Shown here one piece after another: positions 26,726 through 38,213 of a stretch of DNA of 64,000 nt. The notes beneath the pieces are model-generated. The model had not been told where the DNA came from. It saw nothing but the letters and a program-made list of their open reading frames with translations, and did not search any database. A program made the translations under genes and the position numbers. The DNA comes from Tritrichomonas musculus (lineage: Eukaryota > Parabasalia > Tritrichomonadida > Tritrichomonadidae). The DNA is taken from the NCBI GenBank assembly GCA_039105265.1, contig JAPFFF010000081.1, positions 105,225 to 169,224 of the forward strand, in the 5' to 3' direction. Position 1 is the stretch's first letter. Each line of letters starts with the position of its first letter.

Positions 26726-27511
26726 TTTACTGATTTTACTTAATTTCGAAATCGTTTATAATTATCTTACAAAAGTGTTTGAGATTTGTGTTTTATTTAA
26801 CTCTGTTCACTTGTGAGAAACGTTTGAATAAGAATAATTGATATTGCGATTTAATCTTTATTGATTTTACTTAATTTCGAAATCGTTTTTAATTATCTTA
26901 CAAAAGTGTTTGAGATTTGTGTTTTATTTAACTCTGTTCACTTGTGAGAAACGTTTGAATAAGAATAACTGAGATTAAGCTTTAATTTTTACTGATTTTA
27001 CTTAATTTCGAAATCGTTTTTAATTATCTTACAAAAGTGTTTGAGATTTGTGTTTTATTTAACTCTGTTCATTTGTGAGAAACGTTTGAATAAGAATAAC
27101 TGAGATTAAGCTTTAATTTTTATTGATTTTACTTAATTTCGAAATCGTTTTTAATTATCTTACAAAAGTGTTTGAGATTTGTGTTTTATTTAACTCTGTT
27201 CATTTGTGAGAAACGTTTGAATAAGAATAACTGAGATTAAGCTTTAATTTTTATTGATTTTACTTAATTTCGAAATCGTTTATAATTATCTTACAAAAGT
27301 GTTTGAGATTTGTGTTTTATTTAACTCTGTTCACTTGTGAGAAACGTTTGAATAAGAATAATTGATATTGCGATTTAATCTTTATTGATTTTACTTAATT
27401 TCGAAATCGTTTTTAATTATCTTACAAAAGTGTTTGAGATTTGTGTTTTATTTAACTCTGTTCACTTGTGAGAAACGTTTGAATAAGAATAATTGATATT
27501 GCGATTTAATC

Positions 27512-28267
27512 TTTATTGATTTTACTTAATTTCGAAATCGTTTTTAATTATCTTACAAAAGTGTTTGAGATTTGTGTTTTATTTAACTCTGTTCACTTGT
27601 GTGAAATGTTAGATTAAGAATAACTGAGATTAAGCTTTAATTTTTACTGATTTTACTTAATTTCGAAATCGTTTTTAATTATCTTACAAAAGTGTTTGAG
27701 ATTTGTGTTTTATTTAACTCTGTTCACTTGTGAGAAACGTTTGAATAGGAATAATTGAGATTAAGCTTTAATTTTTACTGATTTTACTTAATTTGTTTGA
27801 GATTTGTGTTTTATTTAACTCTGTTCACTTGTGAGAAACGTTTGAATAAGAATAATTGATATTGCGATTTAATCTTTATTGATTTTACTTAATTTCGAAA
27901 TCGTTTATAATTATCTTACAAAAGTGTTTGAGATTTGTGTTTTATTTAACTCTGTTCACTTGTGAGAAACGTTTGAATAGGAATAATTGAGATTAAGCTT
28001 TAATTTTTACTGATTTTACTTAATTTCGAAATCGTTTTTAATTATCTTACAAAAGTGTTTGAGATTTGTGTTTTATTTAACTCTGTTCACTTGTGAGAAA
28101 CGTTTGAATAGGAATAATTGAGATTAAGCTTTAATTTTTACTGATTTTACTTAATTTCGAAATCGTTTATAATTATCTTACAAAAGTGTTTGAGATTTGT
28201 GTTTTATTTAACTCTGTTCACTTGTGAGAAACGTTTGAATAGGAATAATTGAGATTAAGCTTTAATT
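27512..28267 (+). repeat. Seven-monomer segment, copy with internal deletion
   Basis: Starts with the GTGTGAAATG marker monomer like 19521, then an agg-A unit, then the 101-bp fused unit (27774-27874), then units matching 20045, 20176 and 20307. The offset to the intact copy is 7991 bp before the fused unit and 7830 bp after it, a difference of 161 bp (131 + 30). The match is lost at 28268, and resumes at 28792. Confidence 0.84.
27774..27874 (+). repeat. 101-bp monomer, 30 bp missing internally
   Basis: TTACTTAATTT joins directly to GTTTGAGATTTG at about 27794/27795, removing m22-m51, including the TTCGAA palindrome centre and most of the invariant m37-m56 segment. Its left end is like the intact monomer at 19783 and its right end (cac, aag, haplotype B, AATC) is like the next one, 19914. 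The most economical reading is one 161-bp deletion spanning two monomers. Only one base of microhomology is visible at the junction. Confidence 0.93.
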
Positions 28268-28791
28268 TTTACTGATTTTACTTAATTTCGAAATCGTTTA
28301 TAATTATCTTACAAAAGTGTTTGAGATTTGTGTTTTATTTAACTCTGTTCACTTGTGAGAAACGTTTGAATAAGAATAATTGATATTGCGATTTAATCTT
28401 TATTGATTTTACTTAATTTCGAAATCGTTTATAATTATCTTACAAAAGTGTTTGAGATTTGTGTTTTATTTAACTCTGTTCACTTGTGAGAAACGTTTGA
28501 ATAGGAATAACTGAGATTAAGCTTTAATTTTTACTGATTTTACTTAATTTCGAAATCGTTTTTAATTATCTTACAAAAGTGTTTGAGATTTGTGTTTTAT
28601 TTAACTCTGTTCACTTGTGAGAAACGTTTGAATAGGAATAATTGAGATTAAGCTTTAATTTTTACTGATTTTACTTAATTTCGAAATCGTTTATAATTAT
28701 CTTACAAAAGTGTTTGAGATTTGTGTTTTATTTAACTCTGTTCACTTGTGAGAAACGTTTGAATAAGAATAATTGATATTGCGATTTAATC

Positions 28792-30625
28792 TTTATTGAT
28801 TTTACTTAATTTCGAAATCGTTTTTAATTATCTTACAAAAGTGTTTGAGATTTGTGTTTTATTTAACTCTGTTCACTTGTGAGAAACGTTTGAATAAGAA
28901 TAACTGAGATTAAGCTTTAATTTTTACTGATTTTACTTAATTTCGAAATCGTTTTTAATTATCTTACAAAAGTGTTTGAGATTTGTGTTTTATTTAACTC
29001 TGTTCATTTGTGAGAAACGTTTGAATAAGAATAACTGAGATTAAGCTTTAATTTTTATTGATTTTACTTAATTTCGAAATCGTTTATAATTATCTTACAA
29101 AAGTGTTTGAGATTTGTGTTTTATTTAACTCTGTTCACTTGTGAGAAACGTTTGAATAAGAATAATTGAGATTAAGCTTTAATTTTTACTGATTTTACTT
29201 AATTTCGAAATCGTTTATAATTATCTTACAAAAGTGTTTGAGATTTATGTTTTATTTAACTCTGTTCACTTGTGAGAAACGTTTGAATAAGAATAATTGA
29301 TATTGCGATTTAATCTTTATTGATTTTACTTAATTTCGAAATCGTTTTTAATTATCTTACAAAAGTGTTTGAGATTTGTGTTTTATTTAACTCTGTTCAC
29401 TTGTGAGAAACGTTTGAATAGGAATAATTGAGATTAAGCTTTAATTTTTACTGATTTTACTTAATTTCGAAATCGTTTATAATTATCTTACAAAAGTGTT
29501 TGAGATTTGTGTTTTATTTAACTCTGTTCACTTGTGAGAAACGTTTGAATAAGAATAATTGATATTGCGATTTAATCTTTATTGATTTTACTTAATTTCG
29601 AAATCGTTTATAATTATCTTACAAAAGTGTTTGAGATTTGTGTTTTATTTAACTCTGTTCACTTGTGAGAAACGTTTGAATAGGAATAATTGAGATTAAG
29701 CTTTAATTTTTACTGATTTTACTTAATTTCGAAATCGTTTATAATTATCTTACAAAAGTGTTTGAGATTTGTGTTTTATTTAACTCTGTTCACTTGTGAG
29801 AAACGTTTGAATAGGAATAATTGATATTGCGATTTAATTTTTACTGATTTTACTTAATTTCGAAATCGTTTTTAATTATCTTACAAAAGTGTTTGAGATT
29901 TGTGTTTTATTTAACTCTGTTCACTTGTGAGAAACGTTTGAATAAGAATAATTGATATTGCGATTTAATCTTTATTGATTTTACTTAATTTCGAAATCGT
30001 TTTTAATTATCTTACAAAAGTGTTTGAGATTTGTGTTTTATTTAACTCTGTTCACTTGTGAGAAACGTTTGAATAAGAATAATTGATATTGCGATTTAAT
30101 CTTTATTGATTTTACTTAATTTCGAAATCGTTTTTAATTATCTTACAAAAGTGTTTGAGATTTGTGTTTTATTTAACTCTGTTCATTTGTGAGAAATGTT
30201 AGAATAAGAATAACTGAGATTAAGCTTTAATTTTTACTGATTTTACTTAATTTCGAAATCGTTTTTAATTATCTTACAAAAGTGTTTGAGATTTGTGTTT
30301 TATTTAACTCTGTTCATTTGTGAGAAACGTTTGAATAAGAATAACTGAGATTAAGCTTTAATTTTTACTGATTTTACTTAATTTCGAAATCGTTTATAAT
30401 TATCTTACAAAAGTGTTTGAGATTTGTGTTTTATTTAACTCTGTTCACTTGTGAGAAACGTTTGAATAAGAATAATTGATATTGCGATTTAATCTTTATT
30501 GATTTTACTTAATTTCGAAATCGTTTTTAATTATCTTACAAAAGTGTTTGAGATTTGTGTTTTATTTAACTCTGTTCACTTGTGAGAAACGTTTGAATAA
30601 GAATAACTGAGATTAAGCTTTAATT
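28792..30625 (+). repeat. Repeated segment R, copy 3 (14 monomers)
   Basis: Matches 20962-22795 at a constant offset of 7830 bp, including the m63-A marker monomer (29185 against 21355) and the L monomer (gttagaat at 30198 against 22368). The four monomers just before (28268-28791) do not match the corresponding ones at 20438-20961. One of them, 28399, has the unusual combination agg plus aact. A stretch has therefore been replaced between two otherwise collinear copies. Confidence 0.86.
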
Positions 30626-30887
30626 TTTACTGATTTTACTTAATTTCGAAATCGTTTTTAATTATCTTACAAAAGTGTTTGAGATTTGTGTTTTATTTAA
30701 CTCTGTTCATTTGTGAGAAACGTTTGAATAAGAATAACTGAGATTAAGCTTTAATTTTTATTGATTTTACTTAATTTCGAAATCGTTTATAATTATCTTA
30801 CAAAAGTGTTTGAGATTTGTGTTTTATTTAACTCTGTTCATTTGTGAGAAACGTTTGAATAAGAATAACTGAGATTAAGCTTTAATT
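30102..30887 (+). repeat. Six-monomer motif led by an L-type monomer (clear example)
   Basis: The order is: L/cat/aact; then C5-T33 cat; then C5-A33 cac with haplotype B; then T5 cac aact; then C5-T33 cat; then T5-A33 cat. The same order follows the L monomers starting at 6945, 8517, 12840, 18080, 34818 and 36783. Close variants follow those at 22272, 33508, 38476, 43847, 45550, 51183 and 52886. At 34914/35700 and at 38572/39358 two successive L markers are exactly 786 bp (six monomers) apart. This looks like the oldest recurring higher-order unit of the array. Confidence 0.78.
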
Positions 30888-31149
30888 TTTATTGATTTTA
30901 CTTAATTTCGAAATCGTTTATAATTATCTTACAAAAGTGTTTGAGATTTGTGTTTTATTTAACTCTGTTCATTTGTGAGAAACGTTTGAATAAGAATAAC
31001 TGAGATTAAGCTTTAATTTTTACTGATTTTACTTAATTTCGAAATCGTTTATAATTATCTTACAAAAGTGTTTGAGATTTGTGTTTTATTTAACTCTGTT
31101 CATTTGTGAGAAACGTTTGAATAAGAATAACTGAGATTAAGCTTTAATT
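30233..31149 (+). repeat. Seven-monomer segment S, copy 1 (917 bp)
   Basis: Order: cat, cac-B, cac-aact, cat, T5-A33 cat, T5-A33 cat, C5-A33 cat. The identical order lies at 36914 (offset 6681 bp) and at 40572. With the first of these the match continues two monomers further, to 31411/38092. Copies begin just after an L-type monomer in all three places (a cgttagaa hybrid in the third). Confidence 0.85.
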
Positions 31150-32721
31150 TTTATTGATTTTACTTAATTTCGAAATCGTTTTTAATTATCTTACAAAAGT
31201 GTTTGAGATTTGTGTTTTATTTAACTCTGTTCATTTGTGAGAAACGTTTGAATAAGAATAACTGAGATTAAGCTTTAATTTTTATTGATTTTACTTAATT
31301 TCGAAATCGTTTTTAATTATCTTACAAAAGTGTTTGAGATTTGTGTTTTATTTAACTCTGTTCATTTGTGAGAAACGTTTGAATAAGAATAACTGAGATT
31401 AAGCTTTAATTTTTATTGATTTTACTTAATTTCGAAATCGTTTTTAATTATCTTACAAAAGTGTTTGAGATTTGTGTTTTATTTAACTCTGTTCATTTGT
31501 GAGAAACGTTTGAATAAGAATAACTGAGATTAAGCTTTAATTTTTATTGATTTTACTTAATTTCGAAATCGTTTTTAATTATCTTACAAAAGTGTTTGAG
31601 ATTTGTGTTTTATTTAACTCTGTTCATTTGTGAGAAACGTTTGAATAAGAATAACTGAGATTAAGCTTTAATTTTTACTGATTTTACTTAATTTCGAAAT
31701 CGTTTATAATTATCTTACAAAAGTGTTTGAGATTTGTGTTTTATTTAACTCTGTTCACTTGTGAGAAACGTTTGAATAAGAATAATTGATATTGCGATTT
31801 AATCTTTATTGATTTTACTTAATTTCGAAATCGTTTTTAATTATCTTACAAAAGTGTTTGAGATTTGTGTTTTATTTAACTCTGTTCACTTGTGAGAAAC
31901 GTTTGAATAAGAATAACTGAGATTAAGCTTTAATTTTTACTGATTTTACTTAATTTCGAAATCGTTTTTAATTATCTTACAAAAGTGTTTGAGATTTGTG
32001 TTTTATTTAACTCTGTTCACTTGTGAGAAACGTTTGAATAAGAATAACTGAGATTAAGCTTTAATTTTTATTGATTTTACTTAATTTCGAAATCGTTTTT
32101 AATTATCTTACAAAAGTGTTTGAGATTTGTGTTTTATTTAACTCTGTTCATTTGTGAGAAACGTTTGAATAAGAATAACTGAGATTAAGCTTTAATTTTT
32201 ACTGATTTTACTTAATTTCGAAATCGTTTATAATTATCTTACAAAAGTGTTTGAGATTTGTGTTTTATTTAACTCTGTTCATTTGTGAGAAACGTTTGAA
32301 TAAGAATAATTGATATTGCGATTTAATCTTTATTGATTTTACTTAATTTCGAAATCGTTTTTAATTATCTTACAAAAGTGTTTGAGATTTGTGTTTTATT
32401 TAACTCTGTTCACTTGTGAGAAACGTTTGAATAAGAATAACTGAGATTAAGCTTTAATTTTTACTGATTTTACTTAATTTCGAAATCGTTTTTAATTATC
32501 TTACAAAAGTGTTTGAGATTTGTGTTTTATTTAACTCTGTTCATTTGTGAGAAACGTTTGAATAAGAATAACTGAGATTAAGCTTTAATTTTTATTGATT
32601 TTACTTAATTTCGAAATCGTTTTTAATTATCTTACAAAAGTGTTTGAGATTTGTGTTTTATTTAACTCTGTTCACTTGTGAGAAACGTTTGAATAAGAAT
32701 AATTGATATTGCGATTTAATC

Positions 32722-32852
32722 TTTATTGATTTTACTTAATTTCGAAATCGTTTTTAATTATCTTACAAAAGTGTTTGAGATGTGTATTTTATTTAACTCT
32801 GTTCACTTGTGAGAAACGTTTGAATAAGAATAACTGAGATTAAGCTTTAATT
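32722..32852 (+). repeat. TGTGTA marker monomer (one of six, in three pairs)
   Basis: GAGATGTGTATTTTATT replaces GAGATTTGTGTTTTATT (m61 G, m65 A). The same pair of changes occurs in monomers starting at 32984, 43061, 43323, 50397 and 50659. They come as pairs two monomers apart inside the three copies of segment T and nowhere else in the window. The first member of each pair is followed by aact and the second by haplotype B. Confidence 0.92.
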
Positions 32853-34424
32853 TTTACTGATTTTACTTAATTTCGAAATCGTTTTTAATTATCTTACAAA
32901 AGTGTTTGAGATTTATGTTTTATTTAACTCTGTTCATTTGTGAGAAACGTTTGAATAAGAATAATTGAGATTAAGCTTTAATTTTTACTGATTTTACTTA
33001 ATTTCGAAATCGTTTATAATTATCTTACAAAAGTGTTTGAGATGTGTATTTTATTTAACTCTGTTCACTTGTGAGAAACGTTTGAATAAGAATAATTGAT
33101 ATTGCGATTTAATCTTTATTGATTTTACTTAATTTCGAAATCGTTTTTAATTATCTTACAAAAGTGTTTGAGATTTATGTTTTATTTAACTCTGTTCACT
33201 TGTGAGAAACGTTTGAATAAGAATAATTGATATTGCGATTTAATCTTTATTGATTTTACTTAATTTCGAAATCGTTTTTAATTATCTTACAAAAGTGTTT
33301 GAGATTTGTGTTTTATTTAACTCTGTTCACTTGTGAGAAACGTTTGAATAGGAATAATTGAGATTAAGCTTTAATTTTTACTGATTTTACTTAATTTCGA
33401 AATCGTTTTTAATTATCTTACAAAAGTGTTTGAGATTTGTGTTTTATTTAACTCTGTTCACTTGTGAGAAACGTTTGAATAAGAATAATTGATATTGCGA
33501 TTTAATCTTTATTGATTTTACTTAATTTCGAAATCGTTTATAATTATCTTACAAAAGTGTTTGAGATTTGTGTTTTATTTAACTCTGTTCATTTGTGAGA
33601 AATGTTAGAATAAGAATAACTGAGATTAAGCTTTAATTTTTACTGATTTTACTTAATTTCGAAATCGTTTTTAATTATCTTACAAAAGTGTTTGAGATTT
33701 GTGTTTTATTTAACTCTGTTCATTTGTGAGAAACGTTTGAATAAGAATAACTGAGATTAAGCTTTAATTTTTACTGATTTTACTTAATTTCGAAATCGTT
33801 TATAATTATCTTACAAAAGTGTTTGAGATTTGTGTTTTATTTAACTCTGTTCACTTGTGAGAAACGTTTGAATAAGAATAATTGATATTGCGATTTAATC
33901 TTTATTGATTTTACTTAATTTCGAAATCGTTTTTAATTATCTTACAAAAGTGTTTGAGATTTGTGTTTTATTTAACTCTGTTCACTTGTGAGAAACGTTT
34001 GAATAAGAATAATTGATATTGCGATTTAATCTTTATTGATTTTACTTAATTTCGAAATCGTTTTTAATTATCTTACAAAAGTGTTTGAGATTTGTGTTTT
34101 ATTTAACTCTGTTCATTTGTGAGAAACGTTTGAATAAGAATAACTGAGATTAAGCTTTAATTTTTACTGATTTTACTTAATTTCGAAATCGTTTTTAATT
34201 ATCTTACAAAAGTGTTTGAGATTTGTGTTTTATTTAACTCTGTTCATTTGTGAGAAACGTTTGAATAAGAATAACTGAGATTAAGCTTTAATTTTTACTG
34301 ATTTTACTTAATTTCGAAATCGTTTATAATTATCTTACAAAAGTGTTTGAGATTTGTGTTTTATTTAACTCTGTTCATTTGTGAGAAACGTTTGAATAAG
34401 AATAACTGAGATTAAGCTTTAATT

Positions 34425-34555
34425 TTTACTGATTTTACTTAATTTCGAATTCTTTTTCAATTATCTTACAAAAGTGTTTGAGATTTATGTTTTATTTAAC
34501 TCTGTTCACTTGTGAGAAACGTTTGAATAAGAATAATTGATATTGCGATTTAATC
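34425..34555 (+). repeat. EcoRI-type marker monomer, copy 1
   Basis: TTCGAATTCTTTTTCAATT replaces TTCGAAATCGTTTTTAATT (m26 T, m29 T, m34 C). This removes the ATTTCGAAAT palindrome and creates GAATTC at 34447-34452. It also has A at m63 and ends in haplotype B. m29 T and m34 C are shared with the TCTTTTTCATT monomers, so this may descend from one of them through a change at m26 and reversion or exchange at m36. Confidence 0.93.
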
Positions 34556-35996
34556 TTTATTGATTTTACTTAATTTCGAAATCGTTTATAATTATCTTAC
34601 AAAAGTGTTTGAGATTTGTGTTTTATTTAACTCTGTTCACTTGTGAGAAACGTTTGAATAAGAATAATTGATATTGCGATTTAATCTTTATTGATTTTAC
34701 TTAATTTCGAAATCGTTTTTAATTATCTTACAAAAGTGTTTGAGATTTGTGTTTTATTTAACTCTGTTCACTTGTGAGAAACGTTTGAATAAGAATAATT
34801 GATATTGCGATTTAATCTTTATTGATTTTACTTAATTTCGAAATCGTTTTTAATTATCTTACAAAAGTGTTTGAGATTTGTGTTTTATTTAACTCTGTTC
34901 ATTTGTGAGAAATGTTAGAATAAGAATAACTGAGATTAAGCTTTAATTTTTACTGATTTTACTTAATTTCGAAATCGTTTTTAATTATCTTACAAAAGTG
35001 TTTGAGATTTGTGTTTTATTTAACTCTGTTCATTTGTGAGAAACGTTTGAATAAGAATAACTGAGATTAAGCTTTAATTTTTACTGATTTTACTTAATTT
35101 CGAAATCGTTTATAATTATCTTACAAAAGTGTTTGAGATTTGTGTTTTATTTAACTCTGTTCACTTGTGAGAAACGTTTGAATAAGAATAATTGATATTG
35201 CGATTTAATCTTTATTGATTTTACTTAATTTCGAAATCGTTTATAATTATCTTACAAAAGTGTTTGAGATTTGTGTTTTATTTAACTCTGTTCACTTGTG
35301 AGAAACGTTTGAATAAGAATAACTGAGATTAAGCTTTAATTTTTACTGATTTTACTTAATTTCGAAATCGTTTTTAATTATCTTACAAAAGTGTTTGAGA
35401 TTTGTGTTTTATTTAACTCTGTTCATTTGTGAGAAACGTTTGAATAAGAATAACTGAGATTAAGCTTTAATTTTTATTGATTTTACTTAATTTCGAAATC
35501 GTTTATAATTATCTTACAAAAGTGTTTGAGATTTGTGTTTTATTTAACTCTGTTCATTTGTGAGAAACGTTTGAATAAGAATAACTGAGATTAAGCTTTA
35601 ATTTTTATTGATTTTACTTAATTTCGAAATCGTTTATAATTATCTTACAAAAGTGTTTGAGATTTGTGTTTTATTTAACTCTGTTCATTTGTGAGAAATG
35701 TTAGAATAAGAATAATTGAGATTAAGCTTTAATTTTTACTGATTTTACTTAATTTCGAAATCGTTTTTAATTATCTTACAAAAGTGTTTGAGATTTGTGT
35801 TTTATTTAACTCTGTTCACTTGTGAGAAACGTTTGAATAAGAATAATTGAGATTAAGCTTTAATTTTTACTGATTTTACTTAATTTCGAAATCGTTTATA
35901 ATTATCTTACAAAAGTGTTTGAGATTTGTGTTTTATTTAACTCTGTTCACTTGTGAGAAACGTTTGAATAGGAATAATTGAGATTAAGCTTTAATT

Positions 35997-36651
35997 TTTA
36001 CTGATTTTACTTAATTTCGAAATCGTTTTTAATTATCTTACAAAAGTGTTTGAGATTTGTGTTTTATTTAACTCTGTTCACTTGTGAGAAACGTTTGAAT
36101 AGGAATAATTGAGATTAAGCTTTAATTTTTACTGATTTTACTTAATTTCGAAATCGTTTATAATTATCTTACAAAAGTGTTTGAGATTTGTGTTTTATTT
36201 AACTCTGTTCACTTGTGAGAAACGTTTGAATAGGAATAATTGAGATTAAGCTTTAATTTTTACTGATTTTACTTAATTTCGAAATCGTTTATAATTATCT
36301 TACAAAAGTGTTTGAGATTTGTGTTTTATTTAACTCTGTTCACTTGTGAGAAACGTTTGAATAAGAATAATTGATATTGCGATTTAATCTTTATTGATTT
36401 TACTTAATTTCGAAATCGTTTATAATTATCTTACAAAAGTGTTTGAGATTTGTGTTTTATTTAACTCTGTTCACTTGTGAGAAACGTTTGAATAGGAATA
36501 ATTGAGATTAAGCTTTAATTTTTACTGATTTTACTTAATTTCGAAATCGTTTTTAATTATCTTACAAAAGTGTTTGAGATTTGTGTTTTATTTAACTCTG
36601 TTCACTTGTGAGAAACGTTTGAATAGGAATAATTGAGATTAAGCTTTAATT
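35997..36651 (+). repeat. Five-monomer 'agg' block, example copy
   Basis: Order: agg-A, agg-A, aag-B, T5 agg-A, agg-A, with T, A, A, A, T at m33. The same order occurs at 19652-20306, 39655-40178 (first four), 57398-57921 (last four), 60018-60672, and in altered form at 54065-54719. It is a recurrent sub-unit that sits ahead of L-type or segment R stretches. The 54-kb copy carries the conversion-like monomer. Confidence 0.8.
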
Positions 36652-36913
36652 TTTACTGATTTTACTTAATTTCGAAATCGTTTTTAATTATCTTACAAAA
36701 GTGTTTGAGATTTGTGTTTTATTTAACTCTGTTCATTTGTGAGAAACGTTTGAATAGGAATAACTGAGATTAAGCTTTAATTTTTACTGATTTTACTTAA
36801 TTTCGAAATCGTTTTTAATTATCTTACAAAAGTGTTTGAGATTTGTGTTTTATTTAACTCTGTTCATTTGTGAGAAATGTTAGAATAAGAATAACTGAGA
36901 TTAAGCTTTAATT

Positions 36914-37830
36914 TTTACTGATTTTACTTAATTTCGAAATCGTTTTTAATTATCTTACAAAAGTGTTTGAGATTTGTGTTTTATTTAACTCTGTTCATTT
37001 GTGAGAAACGTTTGAATAAGAATAACTGAGATTAAGCTTTAATTTTTACTGATTTTACTTAATTTCGAAATCGTTTATAATTATCTTACAAAAGTGTTTG
37101 AGATTTGTGTTTTATTTAACTCTGTTCACTTGTGAGAAACGTTTGAATAAGAATAATTGATATTGCGATTTAATCTTTATTGATTTTACTTAATTTCGAA
37201 ATCGTTTTTAATTATCTTACAAAAGTGTTTGAGATTTGTGTTTTATTTAACTCTGTTCACTTGTGAGAAACGTTTGAATAAGAATAACTGAGATTAAGCT
37301 TTAATTTTTACTGATTTTACTTAATTTCGAAATCGTTTTTAATTATCTTACAAAAGTGTTTGAGATTTGTGTTTTATTTAACTCTGTTCATTTGTGAGAA
37401 ACGTTTGAATAAGAATAACTGAGATTAAGCTTTAATTTTTATTGATTTTACTTAATTTCGAAATCGTTTATAATTATCTTACAAAAGTGTTTGAGATTTG
37501 TGTTTTATTTAACTCTGTTCATTTGTGAGAAACGTTTGAATAAGAATAACTGAGATTAAGCTTTAATTTTTATTGATTTTACTTAATTTCGAAATCGTTT
37601 ATAATTATCTTACAAAAGTGTTTGAGATTTGTGTTTTATTTAACTCTGTTCATTTGTGAGAAACGTTTGAATAAGAATAACTGAGATTAAGCTTTAATTT
37701 TTACTGATTTTACTTAATTTCGAAATCGTTTATAATTATCTTACAAAAGTGTTTGAGATTTGTGTTTTATTTAACTCTGTTCATTTGTGAGAAACGTTTG
37801 AATAAGAATAACTGAGATTAAGCTTTAATT
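36914..37830 (+). repeat. Seven-monomer segment S, copy 2 (917 bp)
   Basis: Same order of variants as 30233-31149. It is followed by T5-T33 cat monomers leading into the 121-bp unit at 38093. The preceding units include a cat/agg/aact monomer (36652) followed by an L monomer (36783), a pair echoed at 40310-40571. Confidence 0.84.
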
Positions 37831-38092
37831 TTTATTGATTTTACTTAATTTCGAAATCGTTTTTAATTATCTTACAAAAGTGTTTGAGATTTGTGTTTTA
37901 TTTAACTCTGTTCATTTGTGAGAAACGTTTGAATAAGAATAACTGAGATTAAGCTTTAATTTTTATTGATTTTACTTAATTTCGAAATCGTTTTTAATTA
38001 TCTTACAAAAGTGTTTGAGATTTGTGTTTTATTTAACTCTGTTCATTTGTGAGAAACGTTTGAATAAGAATAACTGAGATTAAGCTTTAATT

Positions 38093-38213
38093 TTTATTGA
38101 TTTTACTTAATTTCGAAATCGTTTTTAATTATCGTTTGAGATTTGTGTTTTATTTAACTCTGTTCACTTGTGAGAAACGTTTGAATAAGAATAACTGAGA
38201 TTAAGCTTTAATT
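38093..38213 (+). repeat. 121-bp monomer, 10 bp missing
   Basis: AATTATC joins directly to GTTTGAG at about 38134/38135, removing TTACAAAAGT (m42-51) from the otherwise invariant segment. The join has no microhomology, but it recreates ATCGTTT, which also occurs 15 bp upstream in the same monomer (m26-32). Its partner 6681 bp upstream, 31412, is full length. The phase of everything to the right shifts by -10. Confidence 0.93.

Larger units (their letters stand above)
31936..35472 (+). repeat. Marker-bearing segment T, copy 1 (27 monomers, 3537 bp)
   Basis: Carries two TGTGTA monomers (32722, 32984) two units apart, L units (gttag at 33604 and 34914) and the EcoRI-type monomer (34425). It matches 42275-46204 monomer by monomer from the left edge through 34163. 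It then lacks two monomers present there (44633-44894) and later one more (45419). One unit, 32853, carries A at m63, unlike its partners at 43192 and 50528. This is the shortest of the three copies and either lost three units or represents the state before insertion. Confidence 0.87.

Noticed and set aside
27774-27874. Array junction or transposon insertion scar
   Set aside because: Both sides are ordinary monomers in the same orientation, with no foreign bases and no target-site duplication. A plain deletion explains it.
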